A DNA stretch of 41,647 nucleotides from Bacillota bacterium (lineage in GTDB: Bacteria > Bacillota > Clostridia > Christensenellales > Aristaeellaceae): NCBI GenBank assembly GCA_023409955.1, contig JAEYQQ010000022.1, forward strand, positions 1 through 41,647, written 5' to 3'. Of the stretch, positions 23,989-32,516 are shown one piece after another. Every line of letters begins with the position of its first letter. The stretch's first letter is position 1. The notes beneath the pieces are model-generated. The model saw only the letters and a program-made list of their open reading frames with translations. It did no database searches and was not told the DNA's origin. The translations under genes were made by a program, and so were the position numbers.

Positions 23989-25371
23989 ATGACCAAGATT
24001 CCCTATCGTTTTTACCTAACCGAGGAGCAGATGCCAAAGCAATGGTACAACCTGCGGGCAGATATGAAAAGTCAACCGGAGCCGTATATAAACCCCGGTA
24101 CGCTAAAGCCTGTTACGGCGGAGGATTTGTATCCTGTGTTTTGCCAGGAGCTGGCCCGGCAGGAGATGGACAGTACCAACAGGTATATTGATATTCCTGG
24201 CGAGCTCATGGATATTTACCGTATTTACCGTCCTTCACCTCTGATTCGGGCCTACAATCTGGAAAAAGCGCTGGATACACCTGCCAAAATATATTACAAA
24301 TACGAAGGCAATAACACCTCCGGCAGCCACAAGCTAAACTCTGCGCTGGCTCAGGTGTATTATGCCAAAGAGCAGGGGTTGAAAGGGTTGACCACAGAAA
24401 CTGGCGCAGGTCAATGGGGAACGGCCATGGCGGAGGCTGCCTCCTATTTTGGACTGCCATTGACAGTGTATATGGTCAAGGTTTCTTACCAGCAAAAGCC
24501 TTACCGCAAAAATGTCATGGAGACATTTGGCGCCAAAGTAATCGCCAGCCCCAGCGATACGACCCAAGTAGGCAGGGCTATGCTTTCGCAAAACCCCGAC
24601 AGCAACGGCAGCCTGGGCTGTGCTATTTCTGAAGCCATTGAAACTGCGGTATCCAATGAAGGGTACCGGTATGTGCTGGGGTCGGTTCTCAACCAAGTGC
24701 TTTTGCACCAGTCCATTATTGGCTTGGAAACAAAAAAGGCCATGGAGCTGTTGGGCGAATATCCTGATATCATCATTGGCTGCGCCGGTGGCGGTTCCAA
24801 CATGGGCGGCCTAATGGCACCTTTCATGCAGGACAAGATTTTAGGTACGGCGAACCCGCATTTTATAGCCGTAGAGCCTGCCTCCTGCCCCTCCATGACC
24901 CGGGGCAAATACGCATATGATTTTTGCGATACAGGAAGGATTACACCCCTGGCCAAGATGTACACCCTGGGCAGTGGGTTCATGCCGTCTCCCAACCATG
25001 CGGGCGGGCTGCGCTACCATGGCATGTCACCCATTTTGTCTAAGCTGTACCACGATGGGTATTTGGATGAGGCAAGGGCTGTGGAACAGTCAAAAGTGTT
25101 TGAAGCTGCCGTGTTTTTTGCCAAGCATGAAACCATTTTGCCCGCGCCGGAATCGGCGCATGCCATCTGGGGCGCTATGGAGGAGGCCATCCGCTGCCGT
25201 GAATCCGGAGAGAGGAAGACGATACTCTTTGGACTAACCGGTACTGGTTATTTTGATATGTCTGCTTATGCCGCACACAATGAGGGCAGGATGACTGACT
25301 ATATTCCCACAGATGCGGATCTGCAGCCGGGCTTTGCTTCGTTACCCAAGATTCCAGGGGTTCAGGAATAG
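23989..25371 (+). CDS. trpB: TrpB2-type tryptophan synthase beta chain
   Basis: PLP enzyme of 460 residues, the long TrpB2 type, which condenses indole and serine to tryptophan. The PLP lysine is in NTSGSHKLNSAL (K115), and the phosphate-binding glycine loop GCAGGGSNMGG starts near residue 265. SYQQKPYRKNVME and LGSGFMPSPNHAGGLRYHG are typical of TrpB2. AAGGAG lies eight bases before the ATG at 23989. The Trp T-box upstream supports the role. No trpA, trpC or other trp gene is visible, so it may salvage indole rather than complete a full pathway here. Confidence 0.93.
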   Translation: MTKIPYRFYLTEEQMPKQWYNLRADMKSQPEPYINPGTLKPVTAEDLYPVFCQELARQEMDSTNRYIDIPGELMDIYRIYRPSPLIRAYNLEKALDTPAKIYYKYEGNNTSGSHKLNSALAQVYYAKEQGLKGLTTETGAGQWGTAMAEAASYFGLPLTVYMVKVSYQQKPYRKNVMETFGAKVIASPSDTTQVGRAMLSQNPDSNGSLGCAISEAIETAVSNEGYRYVLGSVLNQVLLHQSIIGLETKKAMELLGEYPDIIIGCAGGGSNMGGLMAPFMQDKILGTANPHFIAVEPASCPSMTRGKYAYDFCDTGRITPLAKMYTLGSGFMPSPNHAGGLRYHGMSPILSKLYHDGYLDEARAVEQSKVFEAAVFFAKHETILPAPESAHAIWGAMEEAIRCRESGERKTILFGLTGTGYFDMSAYAAHNEGRMTDYIPTDADLQPGFASLPKIPGVQE

Positions 25372-25464
25372 ACCTCCTGGGGAGGAGGTCTTAGTAAAGC
25401 TGACTGTAGGAGGTCACTTTGGCTGAGAACTTGCTTACGCATAGGAACGCGAATGATGCAAAGA

Positions 25465-25493
25465 AACCGCCCCGATTATCCGTCGGGGCGGTT
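25465..25493. terminator. Hairpin terminator between trpB2 and the GpsA-like gene
   Basis: A perfect 11-bp stem (AACCGCCCCGA and its complement) with a 7-base loop, followed by a T-rich stretch on either strand. A second 8-bp hairpin (GACCTCCT) at 25371-25390 has no T-run. Confidence 0.65.
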
Positions 25494-25569
25494 GCTGTTC
25501 GTTTGGTGTATATATACTAGCATCGGTATACTGAAGTGTATGATTGGTAATCGCATTTACTGTATTTTG

Positions 25570-26610
25570 TCAATATCTTTCCGTCTCAAAGGCGGTCCAG
25601 TCCAGCGGCTTTGGTTCTTCATCATTCAAAAGCCCTGCGATATGGTGTAGCAAGGGAAAATCCTCCCGCCTGGCGATTCCCCGATCCACCCAAAAAGCCA
25701 TGGCTTCAATGGTTCTGCGAGCAATGACAACGGATTCCAAGGTAACGCCGTTCAGTTCCTTCAGTGCATCACGAAGATGCATGCCACGGCCGAGGCGGAT
25801 GCCAAGTGCCCTTGTGCGGCCGCCAAAGATGGTGACGTACAAATCACCTGCGGCATAGGTGATGTTCTCCGGACCGCCGCCGGTGAGGGTTAGCATTCTG
25901 CCCATCTCTTTTACGCTTTGACCAAAGAGGGCCGCTTGCGTATTGTATGCTTCGGTGCAACCGATTCCATCCTTCATTTCCACCATGCCAATGGCCAAAG
26001 ATACACCAAGCGCATAGGCGTTTTTCATGGCCACGGCGCATTCCACACCCATAATATCGGTGGAAAGGCTGATGTGGTAATAATCGGTCTCAAGAATTGC
26101 TTTTAACTGCCGGAGAATTGCCATGTCTTGACCGCAAAATGCCACGCAGGTCTGGCGGCGGTCTGCAAGCTCATAACTGGTGCAAGGACCGCCGATGGCG
26201 TTTAGGGACAGGCGATGGCCTGTTTTCTCATCCAGCAGGTGGGGGAAGGGCACCAGTGTTCCATCCGGCATATTTTGAAGTCCTTTTGTCACCGACAGCA
26301 CAGGCAGTGCGGGGGGGACCATGGGCAGTACATGCTCCGCAAACCAATCCACCCCGAAGCTGGATACGCCGCCAACCAGAAGATCAGCACCCGCAAGGGC
26401 TGATTGAAGGTCTTCATTCTGAAAATAATGTATGCCAGCCGGGAGCGTACGCTTCATATTCAAATGGTAGCTATGCAGCTTTAGATGTTCAATAATTTCC
26501 TTATCCAAATGTGTTCCGACGATGCGGACCTCATGCCCGTTATCCCGAGCAGGAACGCTGATGGCCGAACCCATCATGCCGGCACCCACAATAACGATTA
26601 CTTTCTTCAT
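25570..26610 (-). CDS. GpsA-like NAD(P)-dependent glycerol-phosphate dehydrogenase family protein
   Basis: 346 residues with the two-domain GpsA fold. The Rossmann loop VIVGAGMMGSAISVPARDNG lies at the N-terminus, LSVTKGLQ follows, and the catalytic-lysine region reads CAVAMKNAYALGVSLAIG. The usual GPSFAEEVA signature is replaced by GGPCTSYELA, and GGGPENITYAAGDL replaces the common GLAGLGDL-type motif. It is thus a divergent paralogue, perhaps acting on a sugar or polyol phosphate rather than making phospholipid precursor. GGAG lies seven bases before the ATG. It is downstream of fucI on the same strand (175 bp gap), so a common role is possible. Confidence 0.72.
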   Translation of the reverse strand: MKKVIVIVGAGMMGSAISVPARDNGHEVRIVGTHLDKEIIEHLKLHSYHLNMKRTLPAGIHYFQNEDLQSALAGADLLVGGVSSFGVDWFAEHVLPMVPPALPVLSVTKGLQNMPDGTLVPFPHLLDEKTGHRLSLNAIGGPCTSYELADRRQTCVAFCGQDMAILRQLKAILETDYYHISLSTDIMGVECAVAMKNAYALGVSLAIGMVEMKDGIGCTEAYNTQAALFGQSVKEMGRMLTLTGGGPENITYAAGDLYVTIFGGRTRALGIRLGRGMHLRDALKELNGVTLESVVIARRTIEAMAFWVDRGIARREDFPLLHHIAGLLNDEEPKPLDWTAFETERY

Positions 26611-26785
26611 AGGTCGACTCCTTTGTTATTAATGCAGTAATTCACAGCCCCAGGATTGTGTATCCATCATTGTTGGAAGGCTGATAAAATGAGCGGAGGC
26701 GATTTGCATACCGTCCGTCACAGCCGTAATAATCCCCGGTAGGATAAGTATCCTAAGTTCAGGTTATGGTATGCTTCATGACAGA

Positions 26786-28600
26786 TTATTTTTTGCCATA
26801 CAAGGGCCCTAGTTTTTCGCAGGCCCTGTAGTCAGCTGCCTCCAAATCATGGGTGCCAAATGCATCCCACATGCTGGGACGGTAAATGTTCTCCGCTGTC
26901 ACATTGTGCATGCAAACAGGGATGCGCAGCATGCTGCACAGGGTAATCAAATCAGCACCGATATGACCGTAGCTGAAAGCGCCATGGTTGGCGCCCCACC
27001 GGCGCATGACCTCATATACGCTGACAAAGGCACCTTCTCCGGTGAGCCTGGGCGCAAAGATGGTGGTGGGCCAGGTGGGGTCGGTGCGGCGGTTGATGAT
27101 CTCATACACATGCTTGGGTACTTCTACCGTCCAGCCCTCCGCCAGCTGCAAAACTGGACCCAGACCGTCAATGAGGTTGATGCGGCATAGGGTAATGGGC
27201 ATGCCGCCTTCGGTTAACAGCTGAGTGGAATAACCGCCACCGCGGAAATAGCCCAGGTCGCCATAGCAGAATTTGGTGTTTTCCATGCAGCTTTCAGCAT
27301 CGCTGGCTGTAATCTCCCACCAGGGCTTGATGGTTGGCTTGCCATCCTTTTTGCATAGGCCGCTGGCTTCCAAGGAGACAGAACCGGAGTTGATCAGGTG
27401 GATCACTCCGTTTTCAGCAAGACCATCCGGTTTCCAGCCAGTAACCCGCTCTATGGCTTCCGGGCTCCAGAAGGTGCGTACATCGGCAAAGCACTGGGCG
27501 GTGCCGGTCAGCAGCTTGCCAAAGAGCATAGAAATCCCATTGAGATGGTCGTTTTCGGTTGCCACGATCATGGGCTCTCGAATGCCATTCCAATCGAAGG
27601 ATGTGTTCAAAATAGATTCCATAAAATCGCCGTTGGGGAAATGGTCTGTCCACTGCCGCTGGCCCTGAAAGCCCCCGGCGATGGCGTTGTGGCCGCAGGC
27701 TTCCTCGGCAAAGCCGAGTTCCTTCAGCTTTTCATTGCCTTGCATCAGGTCCCTGGCGATCATGGTCATGAGGATGCTTTGCTCCATCACTTCAGCTTTT
27801 TTTTCGTCACTGTGACGGATCCCTTCCGGGTTTTTGTCTATACCGATGTGCACATACTGCCGTACCCAGGCTTTGGCCAGTTCAAACTCCTCAGTGTCGT
27901 AGATCTTTTCTTCCCATCGGCGGATAAATTCCGTTGTGTCGATAGACTCCATACGCATACCCAGGAACTTTTCCAAAAACTCTGGGTTTACGATGGAACC
28001 GGCAATGCCCATGGACATGCCACCCATACCAAGATAGCTTTTGCCGCGCATGTAGGCTACAGCTAGGCCTGCTTTGGCAAAGCGGAGCAGCTTCACCTTG
28101 GCATCATCGGGGATGGTGGTGTCTCCAGCTTCCAGAACATCACGGCCATAGATACCAAATGCGGGCAGCCCTTTTTGGCTGTGGCTTGCAAGGGCGGAGG
28201 CCAGATACACCGCACCTGGACGCTCTGTACCGTTAAACCCATAAATGGCCTTGGGCATTAGCGGGTCCATATCAATGGTTTCAGCGCCGTAGCACCAGCA
28301 GGGAGTTACGCTAATGGTAAGGCCAACACCTTCTTTACGGAACTTGTCGGCGCAGTCTGCCGCCTCGGCTACGCCGCCGATGGTGGAATCGGAAAGAACA
28401 CATTCTACAGGCAGGCCGCAAGGGTGACGTAAGGAGTTTTCTAGTAGATTGGCTACGGATTTTACGAGTTCCATCGTTTGGTTTTCCAAGCTTTCACGAA
28501 CACCGCTACGGCGTCCGTCGATGATGGCTCGGATACCAATCTTGGGTAGGCTTCCGCGATATTGGTTTTTTGGGGCGTTGGACATAAAAAACGCTTGCAT
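26786..28600 (-). CDS. fucI: L-fucose isomerase
   Basis: Converts L-fucose to L-fuculose, and often D-arabinose to D-ribulose, with Mn2+. It has 604 residues; the E. coli enzyme has 591. GSLPKIGIRAIIDGRRSGVR matches the FucI N-terminus. ATENDHLNGISMLFG holds the active-site Glu near residue 349, and NHGAFSYGHIGADLITLCSM holds the C-terminal metal/substrate histidine region. The ATG at 28600 is preceded by AAGGAGG ten bases upstream. A promoter lies at 28681-28709. No fuculokinase or aldolase is visible, so the rest of the pathway must be elsewhere. Confidence 0.95.
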   Translation of the reverse strand: MQAFFMSNAPKNQYRGSLPKIGIRAIIDGRRSGVRESLENQTMELVKSVANLLENSLRHPCGLPVECVLSDSTIGGVAEAADCADKFRKEGVGLTISVTPCWCYGAETIDMDPLMPKAIYGFNGTERPGAVYLASALASHSQKGLPAFGIYGRDVLEAGDTTIPDDAKVKLLRFAKAGLAVAYMRGKSYLGMGGMSMGIAGSIVNPEFLEKFLGMRMESIDTTEFIRRWEEKIYDTEEFELAKAWVRQYVHIGIDKNPEGIRHSDEKKAEVMEQSILMTMIARDLMQGNEKLKELGFAEEACGHNAIAGGFQGQRQWTDHFPNGDFMESILNTSFDWNGIREPMIVATENDHLNGISMLFGKLLTGTAQCFADVRTFWSPEAIERVTGWKPDGLAENGVIHLINSGSVSLEASGLCKKDGKPTIKPWWEITASDAESCMENTKFCYGDLGYFRGGGYSTQLLTEGGMPITLCRINLIDGLGPVLQLAEGWTVEVPKHVYEIINRRTDPTWPTTIFAPRLTGEGAFVSVYEVMRRWGANHGAFSYGHIGADLITLCSMLRIPVCMHNVTAENIYRPSMWDAFGTHDLEAADYRACEKLGPLYGKK

Positions 28601-28680
28601 AATGTAGGAGCCTCCTTAAGCTAGGTATAAGTTCTCATCTGCATATTACATTCAAACAATGCTGTTTCAGTCTGAAAAAT

Positions 28681-28709
28681 ATGGTAGGCGAAATGGCATG
28701 CATTGTCAA
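28681..28709 (-). promoter_or_regulatory. Promoter of fucI, divergent with the serine hydrolase promoter
   Basis: Read on the minus strand, TTGACA (28709-28704), 17-base spacer, TACCAT (28686-28681). A plus-strand TATAAT at 28729-28734 faces the serine hydrolase gene, but its -35 (TTGTCA, 28703-28708) is 20 bases away and overlaps the fucI box. Confidence 0.65.
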
Positions 28710-28832
28710 TAGAATAAAAAGTAAAGCGTATAATTAATGAAAGGAAATGTTCATGATATTCCATGCGTTGACATATGGATTCTGTTACCGTATGATACAA
28801 CTAATGGAAATAGATTGAAAGGGGTTTCAAGT

Positions 28833-30020
28833 ATGGCAGATTATATCTTGGATACACTCCAAAGCTTTGTGGATGCGAAAATAGCGGCTGGTGTTTCTGC
28901 CATAATTACATTGGAAGGTAAAGGAGAGCTTTTTTATAGCACTGGTCTTGCAGACTTGCAGACGCGACGGCCCTTTAAGCGTGATGCTATATTGCGCATG
29001 TACTCTACCACCAAGCCAGCTACGGCGACTGCTGTCATGACGCTGGTGGAAGCAGGAGTATTTACATTGGATATGCCAATTTCGCGCTTTCTGCCTGAGT
29101 GGAAGGATGTTAAGGTTTGCGTTATCAAGGATGGAAAGCCGATTCTTGAACCAGTTAGGCGTGAGATTACAGTTTTTGATCTGCTGACCATGACATCCGG
29201 TATCCCATATCCAGAGGTTAAGCCTACTGAGGATGTTGTAATGCAGGAAGTTTCCAAGTACTATAAAAAAGCAATGCGCCATATCGCAGCTCAGGAAGCA
29301 TTGGGCAGGCCTGTCAGCACCAGGGAAGTCGTTCGGATGATGGCTGAATGCCCGTTATGCTTTCACCCGGGTGAACGGTGGATGTACGGCTTCAGTGCTG
29401 ATGTTCTTGGTGCTCTGGTGGTGGCAGCTACAGGTCAGGAACTAGGTACTTATATGAAAGAAAAGATATTTGATCCACTGGATATGAAGGATACAGGCTT
29501 TAGGGTTCCCAAGGAGAAGCACCCAAGAATGACACCCATTTACGCACCTGGTAAGAAGAGACTGGTGCGGATGCCGAAGAAACGGGAGCTTGAGATGATG
29601 GAGGAAGGCGGCTTTGAATCTGGCGGCGGTGGGCTGTTTTCCACCATTGATGATTATTCCCGATTTGCTAGAATGCTGCTGAACCGCGGCGAATTTAATG
29701 GTGTGAGGATTTTGCAACCGGAATCGGTTGATATGATGACTCGAAATCAAGTCACGCCAAAACAACGGTTAGGATGCACTTGGTCTGATGAAAATGGGTA
29801 TGGCTATGGATTTCAGATGCGGGTGCTCAATGACAGGACTATGACTGATTATCATGAGAGCGAAGGATCTTTTGGCTGGAACGGATTGGCAGGAGTATCC
29901 ATACGCATTGATCCAAAGCGGCGCACCACATTGGTATTTGGTGTACAACGAATTCCGCCAAACCATGAGCTGTTTTTGCCTCAACTGACAAAGGCGGTGG
30001 AGTTGGAATTGGGGTTCTAG
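28833..30020 (+). CDS. Serine hydrolase, class C beta-lactamase/EstB-like family
   Basis: 395 residues with the penicillin-binding transpeptidase-like fold. The SxxK nucleophile motif is STTK at residues 58-61 in MYSTTKPATA. MYGFSADVLGAL supplies the second tyrosine motif, and GWNGLAG lies near the C-terminus. FDLLTMTSGIPYP is typical of this esterase/peptidase group. There is no signal peptide, so it is likely a cytoplasmic esterase rather than an antibiotic resistance lactamase. AAAGGGG lies nine bases before the ATG at 28833; the longer open frame has no ribosome site. It ends in its own terminator. Confidence 0.88.
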   Translation: MADYILDTLQSFVDAKIAAGVSAIITLEGKGELFYSTGLADLQTRRPFKRDAILRMYSTTKPATATAVMTLVEAGVFTLDMPISRFLPEWKDVKVCVIKDGKPILEPVRREITVFDLLTMTSGIPYPEVKPTEDVVMQEVSKYYKKAMRHIAAQEALGRPVSTREVVRMMAECPLCFHPGERWMYGFSADVLGALVVAATGQELGTYMKEKIFDPLDMKDTGFRVPKEKHPRMTPIYAPGKKRLVRMPKKRELEMMEEGGFESGGGGLFSTIDDYSRFARMLLNRGEFNGVRILQPESVDMMTRNQVTPKQRLGCTWSDENGYGYGFQMRVLNDRTMTDYHESEGSFGWNGLAGVSIRIDPKRRTTLVFGVQRIPPNHELFLPQLTKAVELELGF

Positions 30021-30033
30021 CATGCTCGTAAGG

Positions 30034-30061
30034 CAGACGGTTTGATGCCGTCTGTTTTTTT
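30034..30061 (+). terminator. Rho-independent terminator after the serine hydrolase
   Basis: A 7-bp stem (CAGACGG and complement) with a 7-base loop, then seven T residues. Confidence 0.85.
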
Positions 30062-30116
30062 ATGCCTGGAACTGCATGGCTTGAGCAGGGATCATGCGTT
30101 TTTAACGCGCTCTATA

Positions 30117-30145
30117 TTGACATTTTATTATCAAGTATGTACCAT
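30117..30145 (+). promoter_or_regulatory. Possible promoter of the ABC exporter operon
   Basis: TTGACA (30117-30122), 17-base spacer, TACCAT (30140-30145). The -10 box is weak. The position, about 115 bp before the first gene, is acceptable. Confidence 0.45.
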
Positions 30146-30260
30146 GATTTCATGCGGTTGGGTTTAAATGGTATTTTTTAAGCAGCCTCTAGTATACCCT
30201 AATGGTGGCTATGAGGAAAAACATGTGGACCGCTGGTAAACGGTATGGAGGATGGTTGAG

Positions 30261-31166
30261 ATGAAACTGGAGCTTGCAAAGGTATCAAAAAGCTTTGGGG
30301 AAAAGGAAGTATTATCGGGTATCAGCTTTGCTGTGGAAAGTGGGTGCTCCCTGGGGTTGCTTGGGCGAAACGGGGCAGGCAAAACAACGACGCTGCGTAT
30401 TGTGATGGATGTGTTCGGTGCGGACAGCGGGGAAGTGCTGCTTGACGATAAGCCATTTCGGCGGGAGGATTTTCGTATTGGGTACCTACCGGAGGAACGC
30501 GGGCTATACCCCAAACGCCTGATTGTGGATCAGCTTACGTATCTTGGTTCCTTGCGGGGCCTGCCAGCCAAGCAGGCCAAGGCGGAAGCTGGTAAGTGGC
30601 TGGAGAGGATGGGCCTTGCAGATTACGCCAATAAAAAGGTGGATACACTGTCCAAAGGCAATCAGCAGAAAATACAGTTGGCAGTAGCGATGCTTGGGAA
30701 TCCGCAGATTGTGATTCTGGATGAGCCGTTCTCGGGCCTTGATCCAGTGAATGCAATGCTGCTAAAGGATATTATACGGGAATGCATTGATCAAGGGAAG
30801 ATTGTGTTATTTTCCAGCCACCAAATGAGCTATGTCGAGGAGTTTTGCCAGGATATCGTTATATTGAACCAGGGCCGCATCGTGCTGGATACAGCCATTG
30901 CCACCCACAAGCGTAGCTATGACCGCCGTCATATTGTCCTTCATGTGGCTCCTGAAGGAAATGATAAGGCCTTGAATTATCTGGCAGATAAAGGGTTGAA
31001 GGCTGAATGCAGGCAGGAGGAACTGCATTTGCATGTCGCCTCTGTAGAGGATACTCTTCCATTGCTTTCCGCCATGGCGCAGGGTGGAATACCTGTTGAA
31101 GGTTATCGGGTATTTGAGCCAACGCTGAATGATATCTTTGTGGAATACACGGCTGAAGCCATATGA
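30261..31166 (+). CDS. ABC transporter ATP-binding protein (NatA-like)
   Basis: 301-residue ABC ATPase. Walker A GRNGAGKTT begins near residue 35, signature LSKGNQQK near 130, and Walker B with D-loop ILDEPFSGLDP near 150-160. A C-terminal DUF4162-type extension ends in RVFEPTLNDIFVEYT. This layout is typical of ABC-2 exporters such as NatAB (Na+ or drug efflux). The ATG at 30261 is chosen because GGAGG lies nine bases before it; the ATG at 30252 touches that site. It is followed 10 bp later by its permease. Confidence 0.93.
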   Translation: MKLELAKVSKSFGEKEVLSGISFAVESGCSLGLLGRNGAGKTTTLRIVMDVFGADSGEVLLDDKPFRREDFRIGYLPEERGLYPKRLIVDQLTYLGSLRGLPAKQAKAEAGKWLERMGLADYANKKVDTLSKGNQQKIQLAVAMLGNPQIVILDEPFSGLDPVNAMLLKDIIRECIDQGKIVLFSSHQMSYVEEFCQDIVILNQGRIVLDTAIATHKRSYDRRHIVLHVAPEGNDKALNYLADKGLKAECRQEELHLHVASVEDTLPLLSAMAQGGIPVEGYRVFEPTLNDIFVEYTAEAI

Positions 31167-31176
31167 GGAGGACAGC

Positions 31177-32469
31177 ATGAAGCAGTTTTTTTCCGTGCTC
31201 CGCTTTGAATTGGCGGGTTATTTGAAAAATAAAGTGTATACAGGTATGACTTTGGTGTTTGTGCTTGTTGTGGCGGTTGTATTATCGTATCCTACCATCA
31301 TGGGTGCCTTTACTGATGGCGGCAATGAAAACAGCATAGACCAGGGTCCTTATGTATCCGCTCCTGTACCGTCGGGATCGGGCGCAAAGTTGGCTTTAGT
31401 AAACCAGAATAACGTATTGAGCCCTGAGGCCTTCAACCAATTGATCTCCTCTCTTTACGGAACGAATGTTTATGTTGTAAATGATGATGAACAGACGCTT
31501 CGAGATCAGATTGCCCAGGGAAATTATGATGGTGCGGCTTTGATTACTGCACCGAACAATGCGGTATATCTTACTGGAAATGTTGGTATGTATGATAGCA
31601 CCAGCGGGACATTACACGCTGCACTGCAGGCAGCATACCGAATGGAAAAGCTTACAGCACTGGGCATAACCCAGGAGGAGGCAGCGCTGATTAATATGCC
31701 GCCTGTGACGATAACGGTGGAAAACATGGGTGTCAGCCAGATGGATACCTTCTTTTACACATACGCCTTGATCTTTGCGCTGTATATGTCCATCCTTATC
31801 TATGGGCAATTGGTGGCCACAGCTGTAGCCACGGAAAAAAGCTCTAGGTCCATGGAACTGTTGATCACATCGGCACGACCCAACAGCCTGCTCTTTGGAA
31901 AGGTGATTGGCTCTGGCCTTGCCGGGCTTGTACAGATGGCTGCGATATTCGGTTCTGCCATTTTATTTTATATCATCAATGAGGCATCCTGGCAGGGCAA
32001 TCAAATTATCGCTTCCATTTTCAATATGCCGCTGAACATTGTGGGTTTTGCGCTTTTGTTCTTTGTGTTGGGGTACTTCCTGTATGCCTTCATGTTCGGG
32101 GCTATTGGATCGCTGGCCTCTAGAACCGAGGATGTGAATACATCTGTTCTTCCGCTGCTATTTGCTTTTGTCATAGCATTTATGGTGGTGATGACATCCA
32201 TGACATCGGGTAATATCGACAATGGGGTGATGCTCTTTTGCTCCTATCTGCCTTTTACATCCCCCATGGCCATGTTTGTGCGTATTGCCATGTCTAGCCC
32301 TGGGTGGCATGAGATTGTGATTTCTATAGCGCTGCTAATCGTCACTACGGTGTTCATTGGCATGCTGGCGGCAAAGGTGTACCGTATCGGTGTGCTGATG
32401 TATGGCAAGCCCCCCAAGATTGGCGAAATGCTTCGTGTGCTCAGTTCTGCACGCAAGGCAAAAGCATAA
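31177..32469 (+). CDS. ABC-2 type permease (NatB-like)
   Basis: Membrane partner of the preceding ATPase. It has 430 residues: one N-terminal helix (about residues 20-42), a large extracytoplasmic loop to about 185, then five further helices, including YALIFALYMSILIYGQLVA and ALLFFVLGYFLYAFMFGAIG. ATEKSSRSMELLITSARP is the typical ABC-2 coupling region. The substrate is unknown; sodium, a peptide or a drug is possible. The ATG at 31177 follows GAGGAGG. A longer open frame upstream overlaps the ATPase end and has no family similarity. Confidence 0.9.
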   Translation: MKQFFSVLRFELAGYLKNKVYTGMTLVFVLVVAVVLSYPTIMGAFTDGGNENSIDQGPYVSAPVPSGSGAKLALVNQNNVLSPEAFNQLISSLYGTNVYVVNDDEQTLRDQIAQGNYDGAALITAPNNAVYLTGNVGMYDSTSGTLHAALQAAYRMEKLTALGITQEEAALINMPPVTITVENMGVSQMDTFFYTYALIFALYMSILIYGQLVATAVATEKSSRSMELLITSARPNSLLFGKVIGSGLAGLVQMAAIFGSAILFYIINEASWQGNQIIASIFNMPLNIVGFALLFFVLGYFLYAFMFGAIGSLASRTEDVNTSVLPLLFAFVIAFMVVMTSMTSGNIDNGVMLFCSYLPFTSPMAMFVRIAMSSPGWHEIVISIALLIVTTVFIGMLAAKVYRIGVLMYGKPPKIGEMLRVLSSARKAKA

Positions 32470-32516
32470 ATCAATTTACAGGCCTAACGTCTTAAGCGCC
32501 TGGAAGGAGAATGAAA

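Noticed and set aside
27398..28066. Plus-strand open frame (222 codons) antisense to fucI
   Set aside because: A shadow frame of a well-conserved enzyme gene.
28703..28734. TTGTCA/TATAAT pair as a strong promoter for the serine hydrolase
   Set aside because: The 20-base spacer is too long; the TATAAT may still serve with an activator.
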